From positions 1 to 22,633 of IMG/VR virus record IMGVR_UViG_3300030430_000914: a stretch of 22,633 bases of DNA. The stretch is one strand, 5' to 3'. This document shows, piece after piece, positions 5,931 through 13,992 of this stretch. The notes beneath the pieces are model-generated. The model worked only from the letters and a program-made list of their open reading frames with translations, was not told where the DNA came from and searched no databases. The first letter of the stretch is position 1; every line of letters starts with the position of its first letter. This DNA is from a virus. The position numbers and the translations under genes are program-made.

Positions 5931-6199
5931 AATATGACCTAATGTATATGGGTTTTGATATTAATGAAGAAGAAACAAAAAAATTTATTACTGAAAACCC
6001 TATTACACACGCTCTATTATCACATTTGGTAACAGAGGTAGATTCAATGAACGAAACCATAAAAGATTGGTCATTTTTAACAGATGTTGTCTTGGCAACA
6101 GCTGCCTATACATTTTATCGGTCAGGTGGCACAAGTAAAGAGTTTATGAAAAAATTAAAAAGTGTTGATATTGCACCTGATATTAGCAAATTAAACTAG
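5918..6199 (+). CDS. Unknown small protein (93 aa)
   Basis: It starts at ATG 5918 inside the last codons of the large terminase, a 13-nt overlap that implies coupled translation. The protein is acidic and helical in its first half (residues 10-50), with a moderately hydrophobic stretch around residues 51-67 (WSFLTDVVLATAAYTFY) that is too polar to be called a membrane segment with confidence. It lies between the terminase and portal genes, where phages often carry small accessory proteins. Function unknown. Confidence 0.72.
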   Translation: MDNIKYDLMYMGFDINEEETKKFITENPITHALLSHLVTEVDSMNETIKDWSFLTDVVLATAAYTFYRSGGTSKEFMKKLKSVDIAPDISKLN

Positions 6200-6207
6200 G
6201 AGAAAAC

Positions 6208-6309
6208 ATGGAAATAATTACAAACATATATAATTATATCAAAAATCACTCATGGGATTATGTTGATGCTGCTTTTGGTGTCATTATCGTAATACTTTTA
6301 TTTATATAA
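6208..6309 (+). CDS. 33-aa single-span membrane peptide
   Basis: ATG 6208 follows AGGAG with 7 nt spacing. The peptide has a short polar N-terminus and a hydrophobic C-terminal half (AAFGVIIVILLFI, residues 21-33) that ends right at the stop, typical of a tail-anchored or very small membrane protein. Codon use matches the neighbours and it fits exactly between two other genes. It is too small for a usual holin, but a lysis or membrane role cannot be excluded. Confidence 0.65.
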   Translation: MEIITNIYNYIKNHSWDYVDAAFGVIIVILLFI

Positions 6310-6322
6310 TAAGGAGAATACT

Positions 6323-6418
6323 ATGCAAAAAAGTCAAATAGCAGACATGGAAAAGACAGCTAAAAAGGCAAAAGAAGAAAAAAAAGCTGCCGAAAAGAAA
6401 AAAACCACAAAAAAATAA
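6323..6418 (+). CDS. 31-aa lysine-rich peptide
   Basis: ATG 6323 follows AAGGAG with 7 nt spacing. About 45% of the residues are Lys, mixed with Ala and Glu (KKAKEEKKAAEKKK, residues 14-27), so it is probably a charged helix. It could bind DNA, RNA or an acidic partner. It ends 8 nt before the portal gene. Its good ribosome-binding site and tight packing support a real gene; the function is not known. Confidence 0.55.
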   Translation: MQKSQIADMEKTAKKAKEEKKAAEKKKTTKK

Positions 6419-6426
6419 GGTAAGTT

Positions 6427-8433
6427 ATGAATGAACTAGAGTTTCAAGCTCTTGTGCGTAATGAAATAGAAAACGCATTAGGGTTTTATGATAGTGAGTA
6501 TGGTATAGACCGGATTCGTGCTATGGATTACTATATGGGCGAAAAGTTTGGTAACGAACAAGAGGGGCGTTCTCAAGTTGTAACGACAGAAGTTGCCGAT
6601 ACCATAGAATTTATCATGCCAAGCCTGATGCGTACTTTTACACAGACAGATAATTATGTTGAGTTTGTGCCACGACAAGAGGAAGATGTGGAGGGTGCAA
6701 AACAAGCAACATCATACGCAAATTATGTTATTAACTGTCAAAATAATGGTTTTGTTATTTTACACAACTTTTTTAAAGACGCATTACTGCAAAAACTTGG
6801 TGTAGTAAAAGTCTATTATGACGAAACAGAAAAAGTAGAAGAAGAAACATATACAAACTTATCAGATGATGAATTAACTTTATTGTTACAAGATGATAGT
6901 ATTGAAATTGTTGAACAAAAAACCTTAGATTTACAATCAGAAGAAATTGATGAAATGGGTACACCTATCATGGAAGATTATATCAGACATGATGTTACCA
7001 TAAAAAGAACCATGTATGATGGTATGATACGAGTTGACAACATACCACCTGAAGAATTTTTAGTAAACAAAAGGGCTGCATCAATAGATGAAGCTGATTT
7101 TGTTGCACATAGAACAACAATGAAAGTAACTGATTTAGTACAAATGGGTTATGACCGAGAAACAGTTGAACGCTATGCTGGTTATACAGAATTAGATTTT
7201 GACCAAGAGGTACAAAATCGTTTTGAAGATGTTGAGTCTGGTTCTGACACCGATACCTCTGATATGTCAATGCGTGATGTGTTAGTTACAGAAGCATATA
7301 TTCGTGCTGATTATGATGGTGATGGTATTGCAGAGTTACGCAGAGTTGTTGCACTAGGGTCCGGTTTTGAAATAGTTGAAAACGATACTTTTGACCATAT
7401 ACCTTTTGCGTGTTTATCACCAATACTTATGCCACATAGATTAGTAGGTCGTAGTTTAGCAGAACTAATTATGGATATACAGATGATAAAATCAACTGTT
7501 ATGCGTCAATTATTAGATAATATTTATTTAACAAATAATGTTAGAGTTGCAGCTGTAGAGGGTCAGGTTAATATTGATGATTTGTTAAACTCAAGAGCTG
7601 GTGGTATTGTGCGTGTTCGTCAAGCTAATGCCTTACAACCATTGCAACCACAACTTATCGGTCAAAACGCATTTAGTTTGTTACAATATCTTGACAGTTT
7701 AAAAGAACAAAGAACAGGATTATCAAAAGCATCAATGGGTTTAGATGCTGATGCTTTACAAAGTACAACAGCAACCGCAGTTGCAGCCCAAATGTCAGCA
7801 GCACAAGGCAAAATAGAAATGATTGCTCGTGTTTTTGCCGAAACAGGCGTGAAAGACTTATTTCAATTAATTTTAACACTTTGTTTACAACATGGCAAAA
7901 AAGACCAAATGATACGCTTGAATAATAAATTTGTTCCGATTGACCCTAGTAATTGGAAACATGAATACGATATTTCAGTAAATGTCGGATTAGGTAGTGG
8001 TCAAACTAACGAAAAAATGGCATTTTTAAATACGATTGCACAAAAACAAGAACAAATATTATTGCAAACAGGTATAAACAATCCATTAGTTAGTTTACAA
8101 CAGTATCGTAATACTCTTGCTGAACTTGCAGGTATGGCAGGATTTAAAGATGCGTCAAGATTCTTTAAAAATCCAGAAGATACACCACCACAACCACAAC
8201 AACCTCCACCACCAAGCGAGGCTGAAATGAAGATGCAATTTGAACAGCAAAAATTACAGGCAGAACTTGAGCTACAAAAACAAAAACAAGACGCAGAATT
8301 AGCTTTAAAACGAGAAGAATTGCAAATGAAAATGCAAATACGACAAGAAGAATTACGCTATGAGGCACAATTAAGAGGATTTGAACAACAATTAGGTGGT
8401 GAACCATCTACAAACTTACCAAGAGCTGAATAA
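6427..8433 (+). CDS. Portal protein (P22-like head-tail connector)
   Basis: The portal forms the dodecameric ring at the unique capsid vertex through which DNA enters and leaves. The 668-aa length and the N-terminal pattern fit the P22-type portal superfamily widespread in marine podoviruses: YYMGEK at residues 35-40, EGRSQVV at 46-52, then a run of conserved positions VADTIEFIMPSLMRTF (56-71) and KDALLQKLGVVKVYY (117-131). The middle carries the stem and clip region. Near residues 575-592 there is a Pro/Gln-rich linker, followed by a long Gln/Glu/Lys coiled-coil (about 595-650), like the barrel of P22 gp1. The start at ATG 6427 follows AAGG. Its stop overlaps the next start as TAATG. Confidence 0.93.
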   Translation: MNELEFQALVRNEIENALGFYDSEYGIDRIRAMDYYMGEKFGNEQEGRSQVVTTEVADTIEFIMPSLMRTFTQTDNYVEFVPRQEEDVEGAKQATSYANYVINCQNNGFVILHNFFKDALLQKLGVVKVYYDETEKVEEETYTNLSDDELTLLLQDDSIEIVEQKTLDLQSEEIDEMGTPIMEDYIRHDVTIKRTMYDGMIRVDNIPPEEFLVNKRAASIDEADFVAHRTTMKVTDLVQMGYDRETVERYAGYTELDFDQEVQNRFEDVESGSDTDTSDMSMRDVLVTEAYIRADYDGDGIAELRRVVALGSGFEIVENDTFDHIPFACLSPILMPHRLVGRSLAELIMDIQMIKSTVMRQLLDNIYLTNNVRVAAVEGQVNIDDLLNSRAGGIVRVRQANALQPLQPQLIGQNAFSLLQYLDSLKEQRTGLSKASMGLDADALQSTTATAVAAQMSAAQGKIEMIARVFAETGVKDLFQLILTLCLQHGKKDQMIRLNNKFVPIDPSNWKHEYDISVNVGLGSGQTNEKMAFLNTIAQKQEQILLQTGINNPLVSLQQYRNTLAELAGMAGFKDASRFFKNPEDTPPQPQQPPPPSEAEMKMQFEQQKLQAELELQKQKQDAELALKREELQMKMQIRQEELRYEAQLRGFEQQLGGEPSTNLPRAE

Positions 8434-10697
8434 TGAGAAATGATGCAGTAGATATAGTTGGTGAGTTAAATAAAATACAACCAACAACACAACAAGTAGA
8501 TTATTCAGGTTTTATGCAGAATTTCCAACCTGTATTAAATAATCCTAATTACTTTGTTCCACAACAAGGATTGTTACAAAACACACCTGTATTAGACACA
8601 TTGTCAGATTTAGATGTTATGCAACAAAGACCACAAGTTGTTATGGATATGTTAAATCAGTACCCAACACTTGAGAGTGATTTTCAACAAAGTTTTGCAG
8701 TTAGTCCTGACACATTTAACATGAATGTTTACAAACCATTACCTTATGACCCTAGTTTTTGGGAATCATTTATTAATCGTGGTGGTACATTAGATGGTAG
8801 TTTAGACTTAGGTGGGTTAGGGGCTGCAGGTCTTGTTGGTGCTTCTGCTTATAAATTATTAAGTGGAGATGATAGTGCTTCAATTACAGATACTACTACA
8901 GGTCTAACATCATCAGTTGTTGATACAGGTACTCCATCATCTGATGTAACTACAAATGAAATTGTTACAGTCGAAGATGTATCAGATAGTGATGATACTA
9001 ATACAGTAACAACAGATGATGGTAAAGTAACTGTTATAGATACATCATTAGATGATACCACAACTGATGGCTCTAATTTGTCAACAAAAGGTGTCGTAGA
9101 GGTTGTAGATTTACAAACTGATAACACACTTGATGCTACAACTGCTGATAGCGGAACAACAGAGGTTACAGACACAACTTTGTCTGATGTAAAAACAAAT
9201 GCTAATAATTTAATAATTGATTCTCTTTTTAGCACAGGTGACATTAGTGGTGCGGAATTAGATAGTCTTACAAATACAATTAATGCAAGCACATCTGTTA
9301 TTGACATAAATAATGTTCTTAGTGATGCTTTTGGTACTGCTGGAAAACAAATTCCTGTTAGTTCTGTACTTACAAAAGGTGGTACACCTCTAATAAGCAC
9401 ATCAAGCTATAATGTAATAAATCCTGCAACAATAAGTGGTTTAAATTTTAAGGGGAATATTGCAACTGATGTTGCAACAGGTGCAGATGCTTTTAGTAAT
9501 ATTTTAGGTTTAGATGAACCTATAGCTGGTTATAATGCTATTTTTAATAATAGAGGTTTTAGCCCAGACTTTAAAGTTGTAGATGTTACAGAAAATGGCG
9601 TTAAAGTTGGTGAAAAAATAGTTCAAAAAAATTTTTTAGATAAACAATTTGATAAATTAGGTAATTTTTTAAATAACCCAATTAATGAGGGTTTTGGTTC
9701 TGCTGGTTCAGCAATAAATGAGGCAACACAATTAACAGGTGCAGAGGCATTATCTTTAGCTGGTGGTATTTTATCAGGTTTAGATGCAATAGAAGATGGT
9801 AATGTTTCTAATGTTTTTAATACAGCCGCAGGTTTAAGTGGTTCAGGTTTATTAGGTTCTCAAGCTCAAGCTCTTGCAACAAACCCAGCAACAGCTGCAA
9901 TAGGCACATTATTGTTCGTAGCTAATCAAATGGCACCAGACCCATCTGCTAAAACAGGTTCAGGTACTTATGATTATGATACAAATACAGCATCTGAATT
10001 TGGTATGGGTGGTGATAAATTTAAGCAAGAACATGTTGATGCAGCATCATCAATATCACAAGGTATTGGCACAGCAGTTAATACGATTGCTAATTCTTAT
10101 GGATTATCAGTAGAGGGTGACCATTTAGTTGAATTTGGTCGTGATAGACCATTAAGTATAACATTTGGTGATACTGACGAGGAACAAACTAATACAGATA
10201 GATTAAATTACAGTCCTGAAACAGGTGATATTATTAATAGTACAGACGATATAAAAAGATTTTATTTTCTTAATGATGGTAATACATCTACAAGAGTGAC
10301 AGACAATGTTGTAAAGGGAACAAATTTACTTGCATTAAAAGCAATAGCTAACAACGAGGATAGTATAAATTTAAAAGATTTTGTTTTACCAGCAAGGTCA
10401 TCTGATGATGTTATGCGTGGTTATATGTCATTAGGTTATGATGAGGTAGCTGCTAATGCTTTAACAGGGGCATCACAAAACCCATCACCAGAAACTGCAT
10501 CTTTATTAGGAAGTTTGTTACAACCTAACACAGTTGATACTCGTTTATTTTTAACAGACGCAGAAAGAACAAGTTTAATTGATAAAGGTTATACAAATGA
10601 ACAATTAGATACACTTTTGTATGGAACAACGCAGGATAGTGTAGCTGCGATTAACTTATTAAATATAAATGAGGAAAATAATCAAACAAACATATAG
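8433..10697 (+). CDS. Large unknown protein (754 aa), probable virion component
   Basis: It starts at ATG 8433, overlapping the portal stop (TAATG), so it is expressed with the portal. Visible parts are an N-terminal domain of about 125 residues, a Gly/Ala-rich hydrophobic stretch (about 125-145), then a low-complexity acidic tract rich in Asp, Thr, Ser and Val (about 148-255; bases 8875-9200). A globular part follows, with a second Ala/Gly/Leu-rich region near residues 435-505. No catalytic motif is seen. Large proteins with hydrophobic Ala/Gly segments are often phage ejection proteins or internal structural proteins, and its place between portal and scaffold supports a virion role. That is inference; I do not recognise the family. 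Confidence 0.8.
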   Translation: MRNDAVDIVGELNKIQPTTQQVDYSGFMQNFQPVLNNPNYFVPQQGLLQNTPVLDTLSDLDVMQQRPQVVMDMLNQYPTLESDFQQSFAVSPDTFNMNVYKPLPYDPSFWESFINRGGTLDGSLDLGGLGAAGLVGASAYKLLSGDDSASITDTTTGLTSSVVDTGTPSSDVTTNEIVTVEDVSDSDDTNTVTTDDGKVTVIDTSLDDTTTDGSNLSTKGVVEVVDLQTDNTLDATTADSGTTEVTDTTLSDVKTNANNLIIDSLFSTGDISGAELDSLTNTINASTSVIDINNVLSDAFGTAGKQIPVSSVLTKGGTPLISTSSYNVINPATISGLNFKGNIATDVATGADAFSNILGLDEPIAGYNAIFNNRGFSPDFKVVDVTENGVKVGEKIVQKNFLDKQFDKLGNFLNNPINEGFGSAGSAINEATQLTGAEALSLAGGILSGLDAIEDGNVSNVFNTAAGLSGSGLLGSQAQALATNPATAAIGTLLFVANQMAPDPSAKTGSGTYDYDTNTASEFGMGGDKFKQEHVDAASSISQGIGTAVNTIANSYGLSVEGDHLVEFGRDRPLSITFGDTDEEQTNTDRLNYSPETGDIINSTDDIKRFYFLNDGNTSTRVTDNVVKGTNLLALKAIANNEDSINLKDFVLPARSSDDVMRGYMSLGYDEVAANALTGASQNPSPETASLLGSLLQPNTVDTRLFLTDAERTSLIDKGYTNEQLDTLLYGTTQDSVAAINLLNINEENNQTNI

Positions 10698-10705
10698 GAT
10701 AAAAA

Positions 10706-10966
10706 ATGGTGCAAATTGAAAATTTAGAAAAAGACAAAGCTCGTGCTGAACAGGCACAAGCATTATTACGAAATGAGATATTACAAGAGGCTTTTAAATA
10801 CTTAGAAGAACAATACCATGAAGCATGGGCTAACAGTTCTATAGAACAAAAAGAACCTCGTGAAAAAGTTTTTATGATGTTGTCAACACTTAAAACTGTA
10901 AAACAACACATAGAAAATGTTGTCGCTAATGGTAAATTAGCTGATGACCAATTAAATCAATTATGA
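10706..10966 (+). CDS. Small helical phage protein (86 aa), head-module family
   Basis: It starts at ATG 10706 after AGGAT, 9 nt from the previous stop. The protein is almost wholly helical: a charged N-terminal helix (EKDKARAEQAQALLRNEIL, residues 8-26), then FKYLEEQYHEAWANS, then a REKV-x-x-LSTLK segment and a closing helix. This layout (leucine-rich first helix, a Trp-Ala centre, Arg-Glu, then a third helix) recurs as a small protein before the scaffold gene in many podoviruses, and a structural or assembly role is likely. Its precise function is unknown to me. Confidence 0.75.
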   Translation: MVQIENLEKDKARAEQAQALLRNEILQEAFKYLEEQYHEAWANSSIEQKEPREKVFMMLSTLKTVKQHIENVVANGKLADDQLNQL

Positions 10967-10998
10967 CCAAGCATTAAGCAGTCACAAAGGAGAAAAAC

Positions 10999-12030
10999 AT
11001 GATAAACGACAACCCAACAGGGAACGAACCAATCAATATGGCGGAAGCCGCAAGCCTACTACTTGATAGGCAGGAATCAGAAGATAATCCACAACCGAAT
11101 CAAGAGGCACAACCTGAGTCAGAAGTTGAAGAAACTCCTGATGTTACAGATACAGAAGAATTAGTAAGTGAAGAACCTGATGAGGCACTTGAAGCTACTG
11201 AGGAAGATGTATCGGAAGAATCAGATGAAGAAATAACTGAAGAAACTGAAGAATTTGAGGAACAAGAATACTATACTGTTAAAAATAATGGTGTAGAAGA
11301 AGATGTTACCCTTGATGAATTAGTTGCAGGTTATTCTCGACAATCTGATTATACAAAAAAGACAACCGATTTAGCCAATCAAAGAAAAGAATTTGAACAG
11401 CAAAAAGAGGCTCTTTTACAAGAGCGTAATGCTCTTGCACAAGGATTACAACAGTTGAATCAAAAATTGTCGAATGAAATACAAAATGAACCGACAAAAG
11501 AGTATTGGGATAATTTGTATAATACAGACCCCTTAGAGTTCATTAAACAAAAAGACGATTATCGTGACAAACAACTAGAGTTACAAAAAGTCCAACAAGC
11601 ACAAAATCAACTACAACAACAACAGGCTGCTGAACAACAACAGCAAATGCAAAAACATTTAGCTGCAGAACAAGAAAAACTTGTAAAAGCAATACCTGAA
11701 TGGAAAGATGAAAAAGTTGCTGAAATAGATAAAAGAAACATTGTTACTTTTGCAAAAAGATATGGTTTTAATGACCAAGAACTTAATAATGCTACTGACC
11801 ATAGAGCAATATTAATGTTACGCATGGCAATGATGTATGATGCTTTAGAATCAAAAAAACCTTTAGTTAAGAAAAAATTGAAAAAAGCACCAAAAATGAC
11901 AAAATCTAGTAAGAAACTTTCAACTCAAAAATCCTTAAACAAAACAAAGGTCGATAAAGCCTACAATAAGTTGAAATCAACAGGTAGCATGGATTCTGCT
12001 GTTGATTATCTTTTACAAAAATCCAATTAA
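10999..12030 (+). CDS. Capsid scaffolding protein
   Basis: Scaffold proteins guide coat subunits into a prohead and then leave. This 343-aa protein has the usual features: a very acidic disordered N-terminus (residues 1-92, rich in Glu/Asp/Thr), a motif block with YYTVKNNGVEEDVTLDELV followed by YSRQSDYTKKTTDLA (about 93-128), a Gln/Glu coiled-coil (130-230), a conserved PEWKD-plus-GF region (about 234-262) and a basic C-terminal tail (KKKLKKAPKMTKSSKK, near 294-310) that would bind coat protein. It starts at ATG 10999 after AGGAG and lies directly upstream of the major capsid gene, as expected. Confidence 0.9.
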   Translation: MINDNPTGNEPINMAEAASLLLDRQESEDNPQPNQEAQPESEVEETPDVTDTEELVSEEPDEALEATEEDVSEESDEEITEETEEFEEQEYYTVKNNGVEEDVTLDELVAGYSRQSDYTKKTTDLANQRKEFEQQKEALLQERNALAQGLQQLNQKLSNEIQNEPTKEYWDNLYNTDPLEFIKQKDDYRDKQLELQKVQQAQNQLQQQQAAEQQQQMQKHLAAEQEKLVKAIPEWKDEKVAEIDKRNIVTFAKRYGFNDQELNNATDHRAILMLRMAMMYDALESKKPLVKKKLKKAPKMTKSSKKLSTQKSLNKTKVDKAYNKLKSTGSMDSAVDYLLQKSN

Positions 12031-12047
12031 CCATAAAGGAGTTTATT

Positions 12048-12995
12048 ATGGCAACTTTTAAAACCGCAAATGCAATCGGTGAAAGAGAAGATTTGTCTGA
12101 TGTAATTACTCGAATTGACCCAGCTGAAACACCAATTTTCAGTAACGCCAAAAAAATTACATCAAGTGGTGTATTCCACGAATGGCAAGTTCAAGAATTA
12201 GCCGCAGCTGCAGATGACAATTATGTTAATGAGGGTGCTGACTATTCTTATGTCAACCCAACAGCAACTACAAGACTTGGTAATTATCACCAAATCTCAG
12301 TACAAGCTGCATCAGTATCAGGAACACTTGATGTTGTTGATAAAGCTGGTCGTGACAAAGAAACAGCTTATGTGAAAGTTCTAAAAGGACTTGAACAGCG
12401 TAGAGATATTGAAAAATCACTATGTAAAAACGAAGCAAGAGTAGCTTCACCAGAACCAAGAAAAACAGGTAAAATTAGTTCATTTATGACTAATGTTTCA
12501 CTTGTTTCTCCAAGTACAACACCAACAGGTGATGGTACTGATGTTTCTGACAAAGCTGGTACTAACGCTGCCCTTACATTAGCAAAAATTGATGCTGCAA
12601 TGAAACTAGCTTATGATGATGGCGGACAGCCAGATATGCTAGTTGTATCACCTGCTAACAAAGTAGCATTTAGTGATTTATCTTCTGGTTCAGTTGCAAC
12701 TGCACAGTTACAATATTCTGCACCAAGAGATATTGCTATCATTGGTAGTGTATCACTATATCTTACTGATTTTGGTGAGCTTAGTGTCACTATCAGCAGA
12801 CAAATGCTAAATGATACAATATTCCTATTAGATTCTGACCACTATTCTATTGGTGCATTACCTAATAGATTATTTTCTGTATCAGATGTAGCACCTACAG
12901 GTGACGCTACAAAATTTGCTATCGTCAGCGAGTATGTTTATGTGCCAACAGCACCTAAAGCACACGCTATGGTAACAGATTTAAATACATCTTAG
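12048..12995 (+). CDS. Major capsid protein, SU10/DUF5309 family (HK97 fold)
   Basis: The main shell protein, 315 aa. The N-terminal signature of the SU10-type capsid family is present: EREDLSDVITRIDPAETP (residues 12-29), HEWQVQEL (44-51) and NEGADY (61-66). The rest alternates strands and helices in a way consistent with the HK97 fold (inferred). There is no sign of a protease-cleaved propeptide and no N-terminal scaffold domain, in agreement with the separate scaffold gene just upstream. ATG 12048 follows AAAGGAG with about 7 nt spacing. A strong stem-loop follows the stop, common after highly expressed capsid genes. Codon choice is somewhat richer in G/C than in neighbouring genes, typical of high expression. 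Confidence 0.93.
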   Translation: MATFKTANAIGEREDLSDVITRIDPAETPIFSNAKKITSSGVFHEWQVQELAAAADDNYVNEGADYSYVNPTATTRLGNYHQISVQAASVSGTLDVVDKAGRDKETAYVKVLKGLEQRRDIEKSLCKNEARVASPEPRKTGKISSFMTNVSLVSPSTTPTGDGTDVSDKAGTNAALTLAKIDAAMKLAYDDGGQPDMLVVSPANKVAFSDLSSGSVATAQLQYSAPRDIAIIGSVSLYLTDFGELSVTISRQMLNDTIFLLDSDHYSIGALPNRLFSVSDVAPTGDATKFAIVSEYVYVPTAPKAHAMVTDLNTS

Positions 12996-13005
12996 TAATA
13001 GCAAA

Positions 13006-13028
13006 GGTGGGGTATTAAATACCCCACC
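13006..13028 (+). terminator. Stem-loop after the capsid gene
   Basis: GGTGGGGTATT (13006-13016) and AATACCCCACC (13018-13028) are exact inverses, giving an 11-bp dyad (about 9 bp of stem with a small loop). No U-run follows (GAACTTTA), so it is probably a partial terminator, a processing site or an mRNA-stabilising hairpin that sets the ratio of capsid to downstream tail transcripts. Confidence 0.65.
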
Positions 13029-13045
13029 GAACTTTAGGACAGATA

Positions 13046-13366
13046 ATGAAAAAAATTATAGGATATGACCCTGTACAGAAAAAAACTACATATTTTCATG
13101 GGGGTTCTGATGGTCAACATCATGTAACAGTTGAACAAGAAACTGAACATATTATAAAAAAAGCAAAAGAATTAGATATAGATTACAAACCATACGATAT
13201 TGTTGGTACACAAAAACACATGAGGCAAGTTGCAGAACTACCTGCTAATCTATATTTTGAATTAACAAAAAAACTTGGTGAACCAAAACATAACAAAAAG
13301 GCATGGGCTAGATGGCTAAATGACCCTGACAACAAATTTTTTAGAACAGGTGGTGGTAATATATAA
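13046..13366 (+). CDS. Small head-completion or tail-region protein (106 aa), family unknown
   Basis: It starts at ATG 13046 after AGGA with 6 nt spacing. The visible pattern is an N-terminal YDPVQKKTTYFHGG, a charged helix in the middle (TEHIIKKAKELDI), VAELPANLYFEL (about residues 67-78) and a C-terminal WLNDPDNKFFRTGGG (90-104). Short proteins with the same kind of W-L-N-D-P-x-N-x-x-F-R-T ending lie between capsid and adaptor genes in other phages, so a head-completion or connector role is likely. I know of no proven function. Its stop overlaps the next start as TAATG. Confidence 0.72.
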   Translation: MKKIIGYDPVQKKTTYFHGGSDGQHHVTVEQETEHIIKKAKELDIDYKPYDIVGTQKHMRQVAELPANLYFELTKKLGEPKHNKKAWARWLNDPDNKFFRTGGGNI

Positions 13367-13992
13367 TGTCAATTACAACATATTCAGAACTAAAAACACA
13401 AATAGCTAATTTTTTGGCAAGAGATGATTTAACATCACAAATAGATACATTTATTGACCTTGCTGAGTCAAGAATTAGTCGTGAATTAGAATCACGCTCT
13501 CAAGATACACGCACAACTCTAACAACAACACCTGACAATGCCTATGTATCATTACCAACAGATATGCGTACAATTCGTAATGTTAAAGTAATGAACAATC
13601 CAAGAATTACATTAAGGTATTTGTCACCATTACAAGTAAAAAAAGAATTTGCTACAACAGGTACAGGATTACCACGAGTGTATAGTGTAATTGGTGATAA
13701 TTTGTTTTTAGCACCTATACCAGATACAGCATACAATATAGAATTGACTTATAAAGCGTCTGTAAGCTCTCTGAGTGACAGTAATACATCAAATACTATA
13801 TTGACTCGTTATCCTGATTTATACCTCTATGCGAGCTTATTTCACGCTTACACATACCTTTTAGATGAACAAAGAGCTACACAATACGAAGCCTTAATAC
13901 AATCAATACTACAACAAATACGAGTTGACGAAGAAAAAGGCAGCTATGGTGTTGGTTTAGAGATGAGAAGTGTATATGGAGAATTTACCTAA
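13366..13992 (+). CDS. Head-to-tail adaptor protein (SU10/P22 gp4-like)
   Basis: The adaptor ring attaches to the portal and carries the short tail. The 208-aa protein has the typical N-terminal helix-rich start ITTYSELKTQIANFLARDD, then LAESRISRELESR (about residues 32-44), a strand segment with LPTDMRTIRNV (58-68), a further strand block around GDNLFLAPIPDTAYNIELTY (109-128), and a C-terminal helical part with RYPDLYLYASLFHAYTYL. This order matches the adaptor family of P22-like and SU10-like phages. It overlaps the previous stop and the next start by TAATG, so three genes are translationally linked. Confidence 0.87.
   Translation: MSITTYSELKTQIANFLARDDLTSQIDTFIDLAESRISRELESRSQDTRTTLTTTPDNAYVSLPTDMRTIRNVKVMNNPRITLRYLSPLQVKKEFATTGTGLPRVYSVIGDNLFLAPIPDTAYNIELTYKASVSSLSDSNTSNTILTRYPDLYLYASLFHAYTYLLDEQRATQYEALIQSILQQIRVDEEKGSYGVGLEMRSVYGEFT

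Noticed and set aside
8849-9400. A leftward 183-codon frame opposite the 754-aa gene
   Set aside because: It is antisense to a low-complexity tract, is made mainly of Val/Ser/Thr, and has no ribosome-binding site or promoter.
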